Positions 51,380 to 61,567 of a stretch of DNA of 64,000 nt are shown piece after piece; the first letter of the stretch is position 1, and every line of letters begins with the position of its first letter. Source of the stretch: Chamaelirium japonicum (lineage: Eukaryota > Streptophyta > Magnoliopsida > Liliales > Melanthiaceae); assembly GCA_947650365.1 (NCBI GenBank), contig OX393551.1, positions 1,198,001 through 1,262,000 on the forward strand. Direction: 5' to 3'. The position numbers and the translations under genes are program-made. The notes below the pieces were generated by a model that made no database searches, was not told the DNA's origin, and worked only from the letters and a program-made list of their open reading frames with translations.

Positions 51380-51950
51380 AGAATGCATCGTATGAATGAA
51401 TTAGAATGGATCGTGCGAATGAATTAAAATGGATCGTATGAATGAAATAGAATGGATCGTATGAATTAGAATGGATCGTACGAATGAAATAGAATGGATC
51501 GTACGAATGAATTAGAATAGATTGTGCGAATGGATTAGAATGGATCATACGATTGAGTAAGAATGGATTGTACGAATGAAATAGAATAGATCGTACGAAT
51601 GAATTAGAATGGATCATGCTAATGAATTAGAATTGATCGTACGAATGAATTAAAATAGATTATGCTAATGAATTAGAATGGATCGTACGAATGAATTGGA
51701 ATGGATACATTCGTGCGAATGAATTAGAATGGATTGTATGAATGAATTAGAGTGGATACATTCGTACAAATGAATTAGAATGGATCATACGAATGAATTA
51801 GAATACATTCGTGCGAATGAATTAGAATGGATCATATGAATGAATTAGAATGGATCGTTTGAGTGAATGCGAATGGATCGTGCAAATGAATTAGAATGGA
51901 TTGTACGAAAGAATTATAATAGATCGTACGAATGAATTAGAATGGATACA
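51380..51950 (-). repeat. Inverted copy of the 47,650-48,220 satellite segment
   Basis: Reverse-complement match to 47,650-48,220 with the same rare variants in reversed order, for example GTTTGAGTGAATGCGAATGG and GAATTGGAATGGATACATTC. Confidence 0.7.
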
Positions 51951-52299
51951 TTCGTGCGAATCCATTCTATTTCATTCGTATGATCCATTCTAATTCATTC
52001 GCACGATCCATTCTAATTCTTTCATACGATCCATTCTAATTCATTCGTACGATCCATTCTAATTCATTCGTACGATCCATTCTAATTCATTCGCTCAATC
52101 TATTCTAATTCATTCGTACGATCCATTCTAATTCATTCGCATGATCCATTCTAATTCATTCATACGATCCATTCTATTTCATTCGTACGATCCATTCTTA
52201 CTCATTCGTACGATCCATTCTAATTCATTTGCACGAAGGTATCCATTCTAATTCATACGTACTATACATTCTAATTCCTTTGTACGATCCATTCTAATT

Positions 52300-52990
52300 C
52301 CTTCGTACGATCCATTCTAATTCATTCGTACGATCCATTCTAATTCATTCGTACGATCCATTCTAATTCCTTCGTATGATCCATTCTAATTCAATCGTAC
52401 GGTATGATTCATTCTAATTCATTCGTACGATTCATTCTAATTCAATCCATTCTAATTCATTCGTACGATCCATTCAAATTCATTCGTACGATCCATTCTA
52501 ATTCATTCGTACGATTCACTCTAATTCAATCCATTCTAATTCATTCGTACGATCCATTCTTACTCATTCGTACGATCCATTCTAATTCATTCGCACGAAT
52601 GAATCCATTCTAATTCATTCGTATGATCAATTCTAATTCATTCGCATGAATGTATCCATTCTAATTCATTCGTACGATCCATTCTATCTCATTCGTACAA
52701 TCCATTCTATTTCATTCGTACGATCCATTCTAATTCATTCGCACGATCCATTCTAATTCATTCGCATGATCCATTCTAATTCATTCGTACGATCGATTCT
52801 AATTCATTCATACGATCCATTCTAATTCATTCGCACGAATGTATCCATTCTAATTCATTCGTACGATCCATTCTAATTCATTTGCACAATCTATTCTAAT
52901 TCATTCATACGATCCATTCTAATTTATTCGCACGATCCATTCTAATTCATTCATACGATCCATTCTAATTCATTCATATGATCCATTCTA
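52300..52990. repeat. 690-bp satellite duplication (copy 2)
   Basis: Direct copy of 46,458-47,148. It continues beyond it as ordinary reverse-type satellite, whereas copy 1 ends at an inversion joint. Confidence 0.7.
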
Positions 52991-55900
52991 ATTCATTCGC
53001 ACGATCCATTCTTACTCATTCCTACGATCCATTCTAATTCATTCGCACGATCCATTCTAATTCATTAATACGATCCATTCTAATTCATTCTCACGATCCA
53101 TTCTAATTCATTCACACTCATACGATCCATTCTAATTCATTCGCACGAATGTATCCTTTCTAATTCAATCGTACGATCCATTCTAATTCATTCTCACAAT
53201 CTATTCTAATTCATTCGAATGATCCATTCTAATTCATTCGTACGATCCATTCTAATTCATTCGTACGATCCATTCTAATTCATTCGCACGATCCATTCTA
53301 ATTCATTCACACGATCCATTCTAATTCATTAGCACGATCCATTCTAATTCATTCGTACGATCCATTGTAATTCATTTATACGATCCAATCTAATTCATTC
53401 ATACGATCCATTCTAATTCTTTCGCACGAATGTATCCATTCTAATTCATTCGTACGATCCATTCTAATTCATTAGCACGAAAAAACACGATCTACTCACA
53501 TACGAATAAATTAGAATGAATTAGAATGGATTGTGTGAATGAATTAGAATGGATCGTATGAATGAATTAGAATGGATCGTGCGAATGAATTAGAATAGAT
53601 CGTGCGAATGAATTAGAATATGGATCGTACGAAGGAATTAGAATGGATCGTACAAATGATTTCGAATGTATCCTTTCTAATTCATTCGTACGATCCATTC
53701 TAATTCCTTCGTACGATCCATTCTAATTCATTCGTACGGTATGATTCATTCTAATTCATTTGTACGATTCATTCTAATTTAATCCATTCTAATTCATTCG
53801 TACGATCCATTCTAATTCATTCGTACGATCCATTCTAATTCATTCGCACGATCCATTCTAATTCATTCGCACGATCCATTCTAATTCATTCATACGATCC
53901 ATTCTAATTCATTCGTATGATCCATTCTAATTCATTCGCACGATCCATTCTAATTCATTCGCACGAATGTATCCATTCTAATTCATTCGTATGATCCATT
54001 CTAATTCATTCACACGATCCATTCTAATTCATTCATACAATCCATTCTATTTCTTTTGCACGAATGTATCCATTCTAGTTCATTCGTACGATCCATTCTA
54101 TTTCATTCGTACGATCCATTCTAATTCATTCGTACAATCCATTCTAATTCATTCGCACGATCTATTCGAATTCATTCGCACGAATGTATCCACTCTAATT
54201 CATTCATACGATCCATTCTAATTCCTTCATACGATCCATTCTATTTCATTCGTATGATCTATTCTATTTCATTCATATAATCCATTATAATTCATTCGCA
54301 CGATCCATTCTAATTCATTCATACGATCCATTCTAATTCATTCGTATGATCCATTCTAATTCATTCGTTCGATCCATTCTAATTTATTCGCACGATCCAT
54401 TCTAATTCATTCATACGATCTATTCTTACTCATTCGTACGATCCATTCTAATTCATTCGCACGATCCATTCTAATTCATCCGTACGAATGAGTAAGAATG
54501 GATAGTACGAATGAATTAGAATGGATACCTTCGTGCAAATGAATTAGAATGGATCATACGAATGAGTAAGAATGGATCGTACGAATGAAATAGAATGGAT
54601 CGTATGAATGAATTAGAATGAATCGTGCGAATGAATTAGAATGGATACATTCGTGCGAATGAATTAGAATGGATCATATGAATGAATTAGAATGGATCGT
54701 TTGAGTGAATGCGAATGGATCGTGCGAATGAATTAGAATGGATTGTATGAATGAATTAGAATGGATCGTACGAATGAATTAGAATGGATACATTCGTGCG
54801 AATCCATTCAATTTCATTCGTACGATCCATTCTAATTCATTCGCACGATCCATTCTAATTCATTCATACGATCCATTCTAATTCATTCGTACGATCCATT
54901 CAAATTCATTTGCACAAATCTATCCATTCTAATTCATTCGTACGATCCATTCTAATTCATTCGCACAATCTATTCTAATTCATTCATACGATCCATCCTA
55001 ATTCATTCGCACGAATGTATCCATTCTAATTCATTCGTATAATCCATTCTATTTCATTCGTACGATCCATTCTTACTCATTCGTACGATCCATTCGTATC
55101 CATTCTAATTCATTCGTACGATCTATTCTAATTCATTCGTACGATCCATTCTAATTCATTAATACGATCCAATCTAATTCATTCATACGATCCATTCTAA
55201 TTCATTCGTACGATCCATTCTAATTCATTAGAATAGATCGTATGGATGAATTAGATTGGATCGTATTAATGAATTAGAATGGATCGTGCGAATGAATTAG
55301 AATGGATCGTACGAATAAATTAGAATGGATCGTTTGAATGAATTAGAATGGATCGTACTTATGAATTAGAATGGGTCGTTTGAGTGAATGCGAATGGATC
55401 GTGCGAATGAATTAGAATGGATTGTACGAATGAATTAGAATGGATCGTACGAATGAATTAGAATGGATACATTCGTGCTAATCCATTCTATTTTATTCGT
55501 ACGATCCATTCTAATTCATTCGCACGATCCATTTTAATTCATTCATACGATCCATTCAAATTCATTCGTACGATCCATTCTAATTCATTCATACATGTAC
55601 GAATGAATTAGAATGGATACATTCGTGCAAATGAATTAGAATGGATCGTATGAATGAATTAGATTGGATCGTATGTATGAATTAGAATGGATCGTGCGAA
55701 TGAATTAGAATGGATCGTACGAATGAATTAGAATGGATCGAACGAATGAATTAGAATGGATACATTCGTGCAAAAGAATTAGAATGGATTGTATGAATGA
55801 ATTAGAATGGATCGTGCGAATGAATTAGAATATATCGTACGAATGAATTAGAATGGATACATTTGTGCGAAAGAATTAGAATAGATCGTATGAATGAATT

Positions 55901-57381
55901 AGAATGGATCGTACGAAGGAATTAGAATAGATCATACGAAGAAATTAGAATGGATCGTATGAATGAATTAGAATGGATCGTCTGAATGAATTAGAATGGA
56001 TCGTGGGAATGAATTAAAATGGATCGTATGAATGAAATAGGATGGATCGTTTGAATGAATTCGAATAGATCGTGCGAATGAATTAGAATGGATTATACGA
56101 ATGAATTAGAATGGATCGTACGAATGAATTAGAATGGATCGTACGAATGAATTAGAATGGATACATTCGTGCGAATGAATTAGAATGGATCATACGAATG
56201 AATTAGAATCGATCGTATGAATGAATTAGAATGAATCGTGCGAATGAATTAGAATGGATCGTACGAATGAAATAGTATGGATTCGCACGAATGTATTCAT
56301 TCTAATTCATCCGTACGATCCATTCTAATTCATTCGTATAATCCATTCTAATTCATTCGCACGATCCATTCGTATTCACACAAACGATCCATTCTAATTC
56401 ATTCATATGATCCATTCTAATTCATTCGCACGAATGTATCCATTCTAATTCATTCATACGATCCATTCTAATTCATTTGTACGAATGTATCCACTCTAAT
56501 TCATTCGTACGATCCATTCTAATTCATTCGCACAATCTATTCTAATTCATTCGTACGATCCATTCTAATTCATTCGCACGATCCATTCTAATTCATTCAA
56601 ACGATCCATTCTAATTCATTCGTACGATCCATTCTAATTTCTTCGTATGATCTAGAATGGATCGTACGAATGAAATAGAATGGATTGTACGAATGAGATA
56701 GAATGGATCGTACGAATGAATTAGAATGGATACATTCATGCGAATGAATTAGAATGGATCATACGAATGAATTAGAATGGATTCATTCGTGCGAATGAAT
56801 TAGAATGGATCGTACGAATGAGTAAGAATGGATCGTACGAATGAATTAGAATGGATCGAACGAATGAATTAGAATGGATACATTCGTGCAAAAGAATTAG
56901 AATGGATTGTATGAATGAATTAGAATGGATCGTGCGAATGAAATAGAATGGATCATATGAATTAGAATGGATCGTACGAATGAAATAGAATGGATCGTAC
57001 GAATGAATTAGAATAGATTGTGCGAATGGATTAGAATGGATCATACGATTGAGTAAGAATGGATTGTACGAATGAAATAGAATAGATCGTACGAATGAAT
57101 TAGAATGGATCATGCTAATGAATTAGAATTGATCGTACGAATTAATTAGAATAGATTGTACGAATGAATTAGAATGGATCGTACGAATGAATTGGAATGG
57201 ATACATTCGTGCGAATGAATTAGAATGGATCGTATGAATGAATTAGAGTGGATACATTCGTACAAATGAATTAGAATGGATCGTACGAATGAATTAGAAT
57301 GGATATATTCGTGCGAATGAATTAGAATAGATTGTACGAATGAATTAGAGTTGATACAGTCGTGTGAATGAATTAAAATGG

Positions 57382-57700
57382 ATAATACGAATGAGTAATA
57401 ATGGATCGTAGAATTAGAATGGATCGTATGAATGAATTAGAATGGATACATACGAATGAATTAGAATGGATCGTATGAATGAATTAGAATGGATCGTGCG
57501 AATGAATTAGAATAGATCGTACGAATGAATTAGAATGGATCGTATGAATGAATTAGAATGGATCGTAGTAATGAATTAGAATGGATCCTACGAATGAATT
57601 AGAATAGATTGTGCGAATGAATTAGAATGGATATGGATCGTGTATCCATTCTAATTCATTTGTACGACCCATTCTAATTCATTCGCACGATCCATTCTAA
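57382..57700 (+). repeat. Satellite segment duplicated near both array ends (copy 2)
   Basis: Copy of 45,786-46,110 including the inversion joint. It lies about 0.85 kb from the right end of the array. Confidence 0.75.
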
Positions 57701-58950
57701 TTCATTCGTACGATCTATTCTATTTCATTCGTACAATCCATTCTAATTCATTCATACGATCCAATCTAATTCATTCATACGATCCATTCTAATTCATTCG
57801 TACGATCCATTCTAATTCATACGTACGATCCATGGATCGTACGAATGAATTAGAAAGGATACATTCGTGCGAATGAATTAGAATGGATCGTATAAGTGTG
57901 AATGAATTAGAATGGATCGTGCGAATGAATTAAAATGGATCGTATTAATGAATTAGAATGGATCGTGCGAATGAATTAGAATGGATCGTACGAATGAGTA
58001 AAATGGATCGTGCGAATGAATTAGAATGGATCATATGAATGAATTAGAATGGATCGTATGAATGAATTAGAATGGATCGTGCGAATAAATTAGAATGGAT
58101 CGTATGAATGAATTAGAATAGATTGTGCGAATGAATTAGAATGGATCGTACGAATGAATTAGAATGGATACATTCGTGCGAATGAATTAGAATGGATCGT
58201 ATGAATAAATTAGAATCGATCGTATGAATGAATTAGAATGGATCGTGCGAATGAATTAGAATGGATTATATGAATGAAATAGAATGGATCATACGAATGA
58301 AATAGAATGGATCGTACGAAGGAATTAGAATGGATCGTATGAATGAATTAGAGTGGATACATTCGTGCGAATGAATTCGAATAGATCGTGCGAATGAATT
58401 AGAATGGATTGTACGAATGAATTAGAATGGATCGTACGAATCAAATAGAATGGATCGTACGAATGAATTAGAATAGATACATTCGTGCAAAAGAAATAGA
58501 ATGGATTTTATGAATGAATTAGAATGGATCGTGTGAATGAATTAGAATGGATCATGTGGGGGGAAATCTTCGTGCCGACCCGAAGATTCTCGCAGCACCA
58601 GTCAATTGGAGTCGAAGTTGATGCTGAAGATCGTTGATCGATCTGTTGATTGAAGTTGGAGCTTATTTGATATATAAACAGAAAAGCAATCAGAGAGAGA
58701 TTTTGACACAAGAGAAATGATCTCGGAGTTCAGCCGAAGCCTACGTCTCCGTGCTATAGGGAGCAACCCGAATTCACTAACACTTATATTGAAGTGATCT
58801 CGACAGGCCGAGTATCACTGTAAACCCTGATCTCTCTGAAAGAAGATCAAAGGGAGATGGTTGATCTGAAATTGGTAATCTCAGAGCTCTGGTTTTTAGA
58901 ATTCAGAGTTCGATTTCTGGAATCGATCCTTTTACATTCGAAGGCTCTGC

Positions 58951-58958
58951 TATTTATA
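58951..58958 (-). promoter_or_regulatory. TATA box of the right LTR
   Basis: TATAAATA on the - strand in the context CCTATAAATAGC, the same as in the left LTR. As a 3' LTR copy it would direct transcription leftward, out of the element and into the satellite array. Confidence 0.6.
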
Positions 58959-59037
58959 GGCATTCTGGGTGGCGAATGGCGGTTTCTACTGCAGTATCTG
59001 GGGATCCTCCAGGTAAAGTTGCGAGCCCTGCGGTTGT

Positions 59038-59424
59038 CTTCGGGGGCCCACCAGGCAAGGCCGATGGGTCCCGTTGTAGTCCTCGTAGGTCCACCAGGCA
59101 GGGCCGGTGGGTCCCGCTGTAGTCCTCGTGGGCCCACCAGGCAGGGCTGGTGGGTCCCGTGGTAGTCCTCGTGGGCCCACCAGGCAGGGCTGATGGGTCC
59201 CGTGGTAGTCCTCGTGGGTCCACCAGGCAGGGCCGGTGGGTCCCGCTGTAGTCCTCGTGGGCCCACCAGGCAGGGCTGGTGGGTCCCGTGGTAGTCCTCG
59301 TGGGCCCACCAGGCAGGGCTGATGGGTCCCGTGGTAGTCCTCGTGGGCCCACCAGGCAGGGCTGGTGGGTCCCGTGGTAGTCCTCGTGGGCCCACCAGGC
59401 AGGGCTGGTGGGTCCCGTGGTAGA
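59038..59424 (-). repeat. 43-bp GC-rich minisatellite inside the LTR, about 9 copies
   Basis: Period 43 bp (GGGCCCACCAGGCAGGGC, GGTGGGTCCC, then GTGGTAGTCCTCG on the + strand). It has about nine copies against about six in the left LTR; three extra units of 43 bp account for nearly all of the 121-bp length difference. The linker is CGAGGACTAC here and CGAAGACAAC in the left LTR, so each array has been homogenised separately. ORFs in all frames read the repeat. Confidence 0.8.
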
Positions 59425-59448
59425 TTTATGCCAAAATTTGCACCCACA

Positions 59449-59460
59449 GTTACCCCCTCC
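59449..59460 (-). promoter_or_regulatory. Candidate polypurine tract
   Basis: On the - strand GGAGGGGGTAAC immediately precedes the LTR start TGTGGG. A purine-rich tract next to the 3' LTR is where plus-strand DNA synthesis is primed in LTR elements. It is short and ends in a non-purine, so the call is moderate. Confidence 0.5.
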
Positions 59461-59571
59461 AAGTTAGCTAGAGTGCATTCTAGCTGGCTTGGACTTTGGT
59501 GCAAAAAATAGCAACTTCCTGTTTAGAAAAACGGACACGAAGAAACTTGCCGCATGTTAGAGAGAAAAAAG
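59461..59571. other. Spacer between PPT and tandem repeats
   Basis: About 110 bp without repeats or ORF. It includes an inverted pair GCTAGAGTGCATTCTAGC (GCTAGA/TCTAGC stem with loop GTGCAT) at about 59,468-59,485. Confidence 0.5.
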
Positions 59572-60043
59572 TGACTTGATCGGTCAATTTAGACCGATCG
59601 GTCAAATTTTGACCGATCGGTCAAATTTTGACCGATCGGTCAAATTTTGACCGATCGGTCAAAATTCAACCGGTCAAGAATCGGGTGATCGGTCAAAAAA
59701 CAGGGTTTTTTGACCGATCCAGTAGTATTTTTGACCGATCAGCTGAAATTTGGCCGATCGGTTAAATTTTGACCGATCGGTCACTTTTGACCGATCGGTC
59801 AAATTTTGACCGATCGGGCAAAATTCAACCGGTCAAGAATCGGGTGATCGGTCAAAAAACAGGGTTTTTTGACCGATCCAGTAGTATTTTTGACCGATCA
59901 GCTGAAATTTGGCCGATCGGTTAAATTTTGACCGATCGGTCACTTTTGACCGATCGGTCAAATTTTGACCGATCGGGCAAAATTCAACCGGTCAAGAATC
60001 GATTGATCGGTCAAAAAACTGGGTTTTTTGACCGATCCAGTAG
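59572..60043. repeat. Palindrome-rich tandem repeats, about 159-bp period
   Basis: Built from the perfect palindrome GACCGATCGGTC flanked by A/T (TTTTGACCGATCGGTCAAA). Four near-identical palindromes stand in tandem at 59,590-59,660. A larger unit of 159 bp then repeats: AATTCAACCGGTCAAGAATC at about 59,663, 59,822 and 59,981. Several sub-motifs (ACCGATCAG, GGTCAAGAATCG, GGTTTTTTGACCGATCCAGT) correspond to parts of the 119-bp monomer that follows. Confidence 0.8.
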
Positions 60044-61567
60044 AAATTTGACCGATCAGATAACTTTCGCCGATCGGACATGTTTGTTCGATCGGTGAAA
60101 AAATATCCGGTCAAGGTTCGAGTGATCGGCAAAAAACCTTGGTTTTTTGCCAAATCCAGTAGAAATTTGACCGATCAGATAACTTTCGCCGATCGGACAT
60201 GTTTGTCCGATCGGTGAAAAATATCCGGTCAAGGTTCGAGTGATTGGCAAAAAACATTGGCAAAAAACCTTGGTTTTTTGCCAGATCCAGTAGAAATTTG
60301 ACCGAGCAGATAACTTTCGCCGATCGGACATGTTTGTCCGATCGGTGAAAAAATATCCGGTCAAGGTTCGAGTGATCGGCAAAAAACCTTGGTTTTTTGC
60401 CAGATCCAGTAGAAATTTGACCGATCAGATAACTTTCGCCGATCGGACATGTTTGTCCGATCGGTGAAAAAATATCCGGTCAAGGTTCGAGTGATTGGCA
60501 AAAAACCTTGGTTTTTTGCCAGATCCAGTAGAAATTTGACCGAGCAGATAACTTTCGCCGATCGGACATGTTTGTTCGATCGGTGAAAAAATATCCGGTC
60601 AAGGTTCGAGTGATCGGCAAAAAACCTTGGTTTTTTGCCAAATCCAGTAGAAATTTGACCGATCAGATAACTTTCGCCGATCGGACATGTTTGTCCGATC
60701 GGTGAAAAATATCCGGTCAAGGTTCGAGTGATTGGCAAAAAACATTGGCAAAAAACCTTGGTTTTTTGCCAGATCCAGTAGAAATTTGACCGAGCAGATA
60801 ACTTTCGCCGATCGGACATGTTTGTCCGATCGGTGAAAAAATATCCGGTCAAGGTTCGAGTGATCGGCAAAAAACCTTGGTTTTTTGCCAGATCCAGTAG
60901 AAATTTGACCGATCAGATAACTTTCGCCGATCGGACATGTTTGTCCGATCGGTGAAAAAATATCCGGTCAAGGTTCGAGTGATCGGCAAAAAACCTTGGT
61001 TTTTTGCCAGATCCAGTAGAAATTTGACCGATCAGATAACTTTCGCCGATCGGACATGTTTGTCCGATCGGTGAAAAAATATCCGGTCAAGGTTCGAGTG
61101 ATCGGCAAAAAACCTTGGTTTTTTGCCAGATCCAGTAGAAATTTGACCGATCAGATAACTTTCGCCGATCGGACATGTTTGTCCGATCGGTGAAAAATAT
61201 CCGGTCAAGGTTCGAGTGATCGGCAAAAAACCTTGGTTTTTTGCCAGATCAAGTAGAAATTTGACCGATCAGATAACTTTCGCCGATCGGACATGTTTGT
61301 CCGATCGGTGAAAAAATATCCGGTCAAGGTTCGAATGATCGGCAAAAAACCTTGGTTTTTTGCCAGATCCAATAGAAATTTGACCGATCAGATAACTTTC
61401 GCCGATCGGACATGTTTGTCCGATCGGTGAAAAATATCCGGTCAAGGTTCGAATGATCGGCAAAAAACCTTGGTTTTTTGCCAGATCCAGTAGAAATTTG
61501 ACCGATCAGATAACTTTCGCCGATCGGACATGTTTGTCCGATCGGTGAAAAATATCCGGTCAAGGTG
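60044..61567. repeat. 119-bp tandem repeat, 13 copies, two hairpins per unit
   Basis: CCGATCGGACATG recurs at 60,070, 60,189, 60,320, 60,439, 60,558, 60,677, 60,808, 60,927, 61,046, 61,165, 61,283, 61,402 and 61,520: spacing 118-119 bp, or 131 bp where a CATTGGCAAAAAA-type insert occurs. Each unit has two strong dyads: CCGATCGGACA/TGTCCGATCGG with loop TGTT, and GGCAAAAAACC/GGTTTTTTGCC with a 2-nt loop. 60,070-60,557 is repeated as a four-unit block at 60,558-61,045. Minus-strand ORFs up to 169 codons read through the repeat and are not convincing genes. Confidence 0.85.

Larger units (their letters stand above)
45787..58554. repeat. Satellite array of about 23-bp monomers with many orientation switches
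   Basis: The core is GAATTAGAATGGATC, with CGTACG, CGTATG or CGTGCG at monomer joints. The basic period is 23 bp, and a 28-bp variant carries an extra GAATGTA-type insert before the core. Forward blocks: 45,787-46,040, 47,150-47,636, 49,118-49,240, 50,452-51,957, 53,500-53,665, 54,482-54,800, 55,230-55,478, 55,596-56,283, 56,652-57,635 and 57,834-58,554. Reverse blocks lie between them. Three monomers (69 nt) give a 23-residue repeat, which explains the MIHSNSF-type ORFs; these are not genes. There are more than 500 monomers. Confidence 0.9.
58555..59448 (-). repeat. Tat-like LTR (3' LTR), 894 bp
   Basis: Read on the - strand it starts TGTGGGTGCAAATTTTGG at 59,448 and ends CCCCCCACA at 58,555, so it has perfect TGTGGG/CCCACA termini. 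Its order matches the left LTR: minisatellite, TATAAATA, TCGGCCTGTCGAGATCACTT, GAATTCGGGTTGCTCCCTAT, GGGTCGGCACGAAGATTT. The central part after the TATA box is noticeably diverged from the left copy, so the two come from different insertions. Confidence 0.75.

Noticed and set aside
45787..58554. CRISPR-like array
   Set aside because: The repeats are directly adjacent, degenerate and without unique spacers, and the context is plant retroelement DNA.
47981..58711. MIHSNSF-type ORFs (67-113 codons) in the satellite
   Set aside because: A 23-bp monomer without stops in one orientation gives a 69-nt, 23-residue periodic frame by default. There is no start context and no non-repeat sequence apart from array-edge read-through.
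58550..59453. Single-insertion (solo LTR) explanation for the right LTR
   Set aside because: The 5 bp on the left (GATCA) do not match those on the right (GTTAC). The right side carries a PPT-like tract and Tat-type 3' repeats, so it is a 3' LTR of a longer element.
44679..59453. One element bounded by the two Tat-like LTRs
   Set aside because: They are in opposite orientation, diverged in the middle, differ in minisatellite linker, and lack matching flanks (GGGAT against GTTAC).
58847..59504. ORFs of 102-182 codons in the right LTR
   Set aside because: Same cause as in the left LTR: minisatellite translation in several frames.
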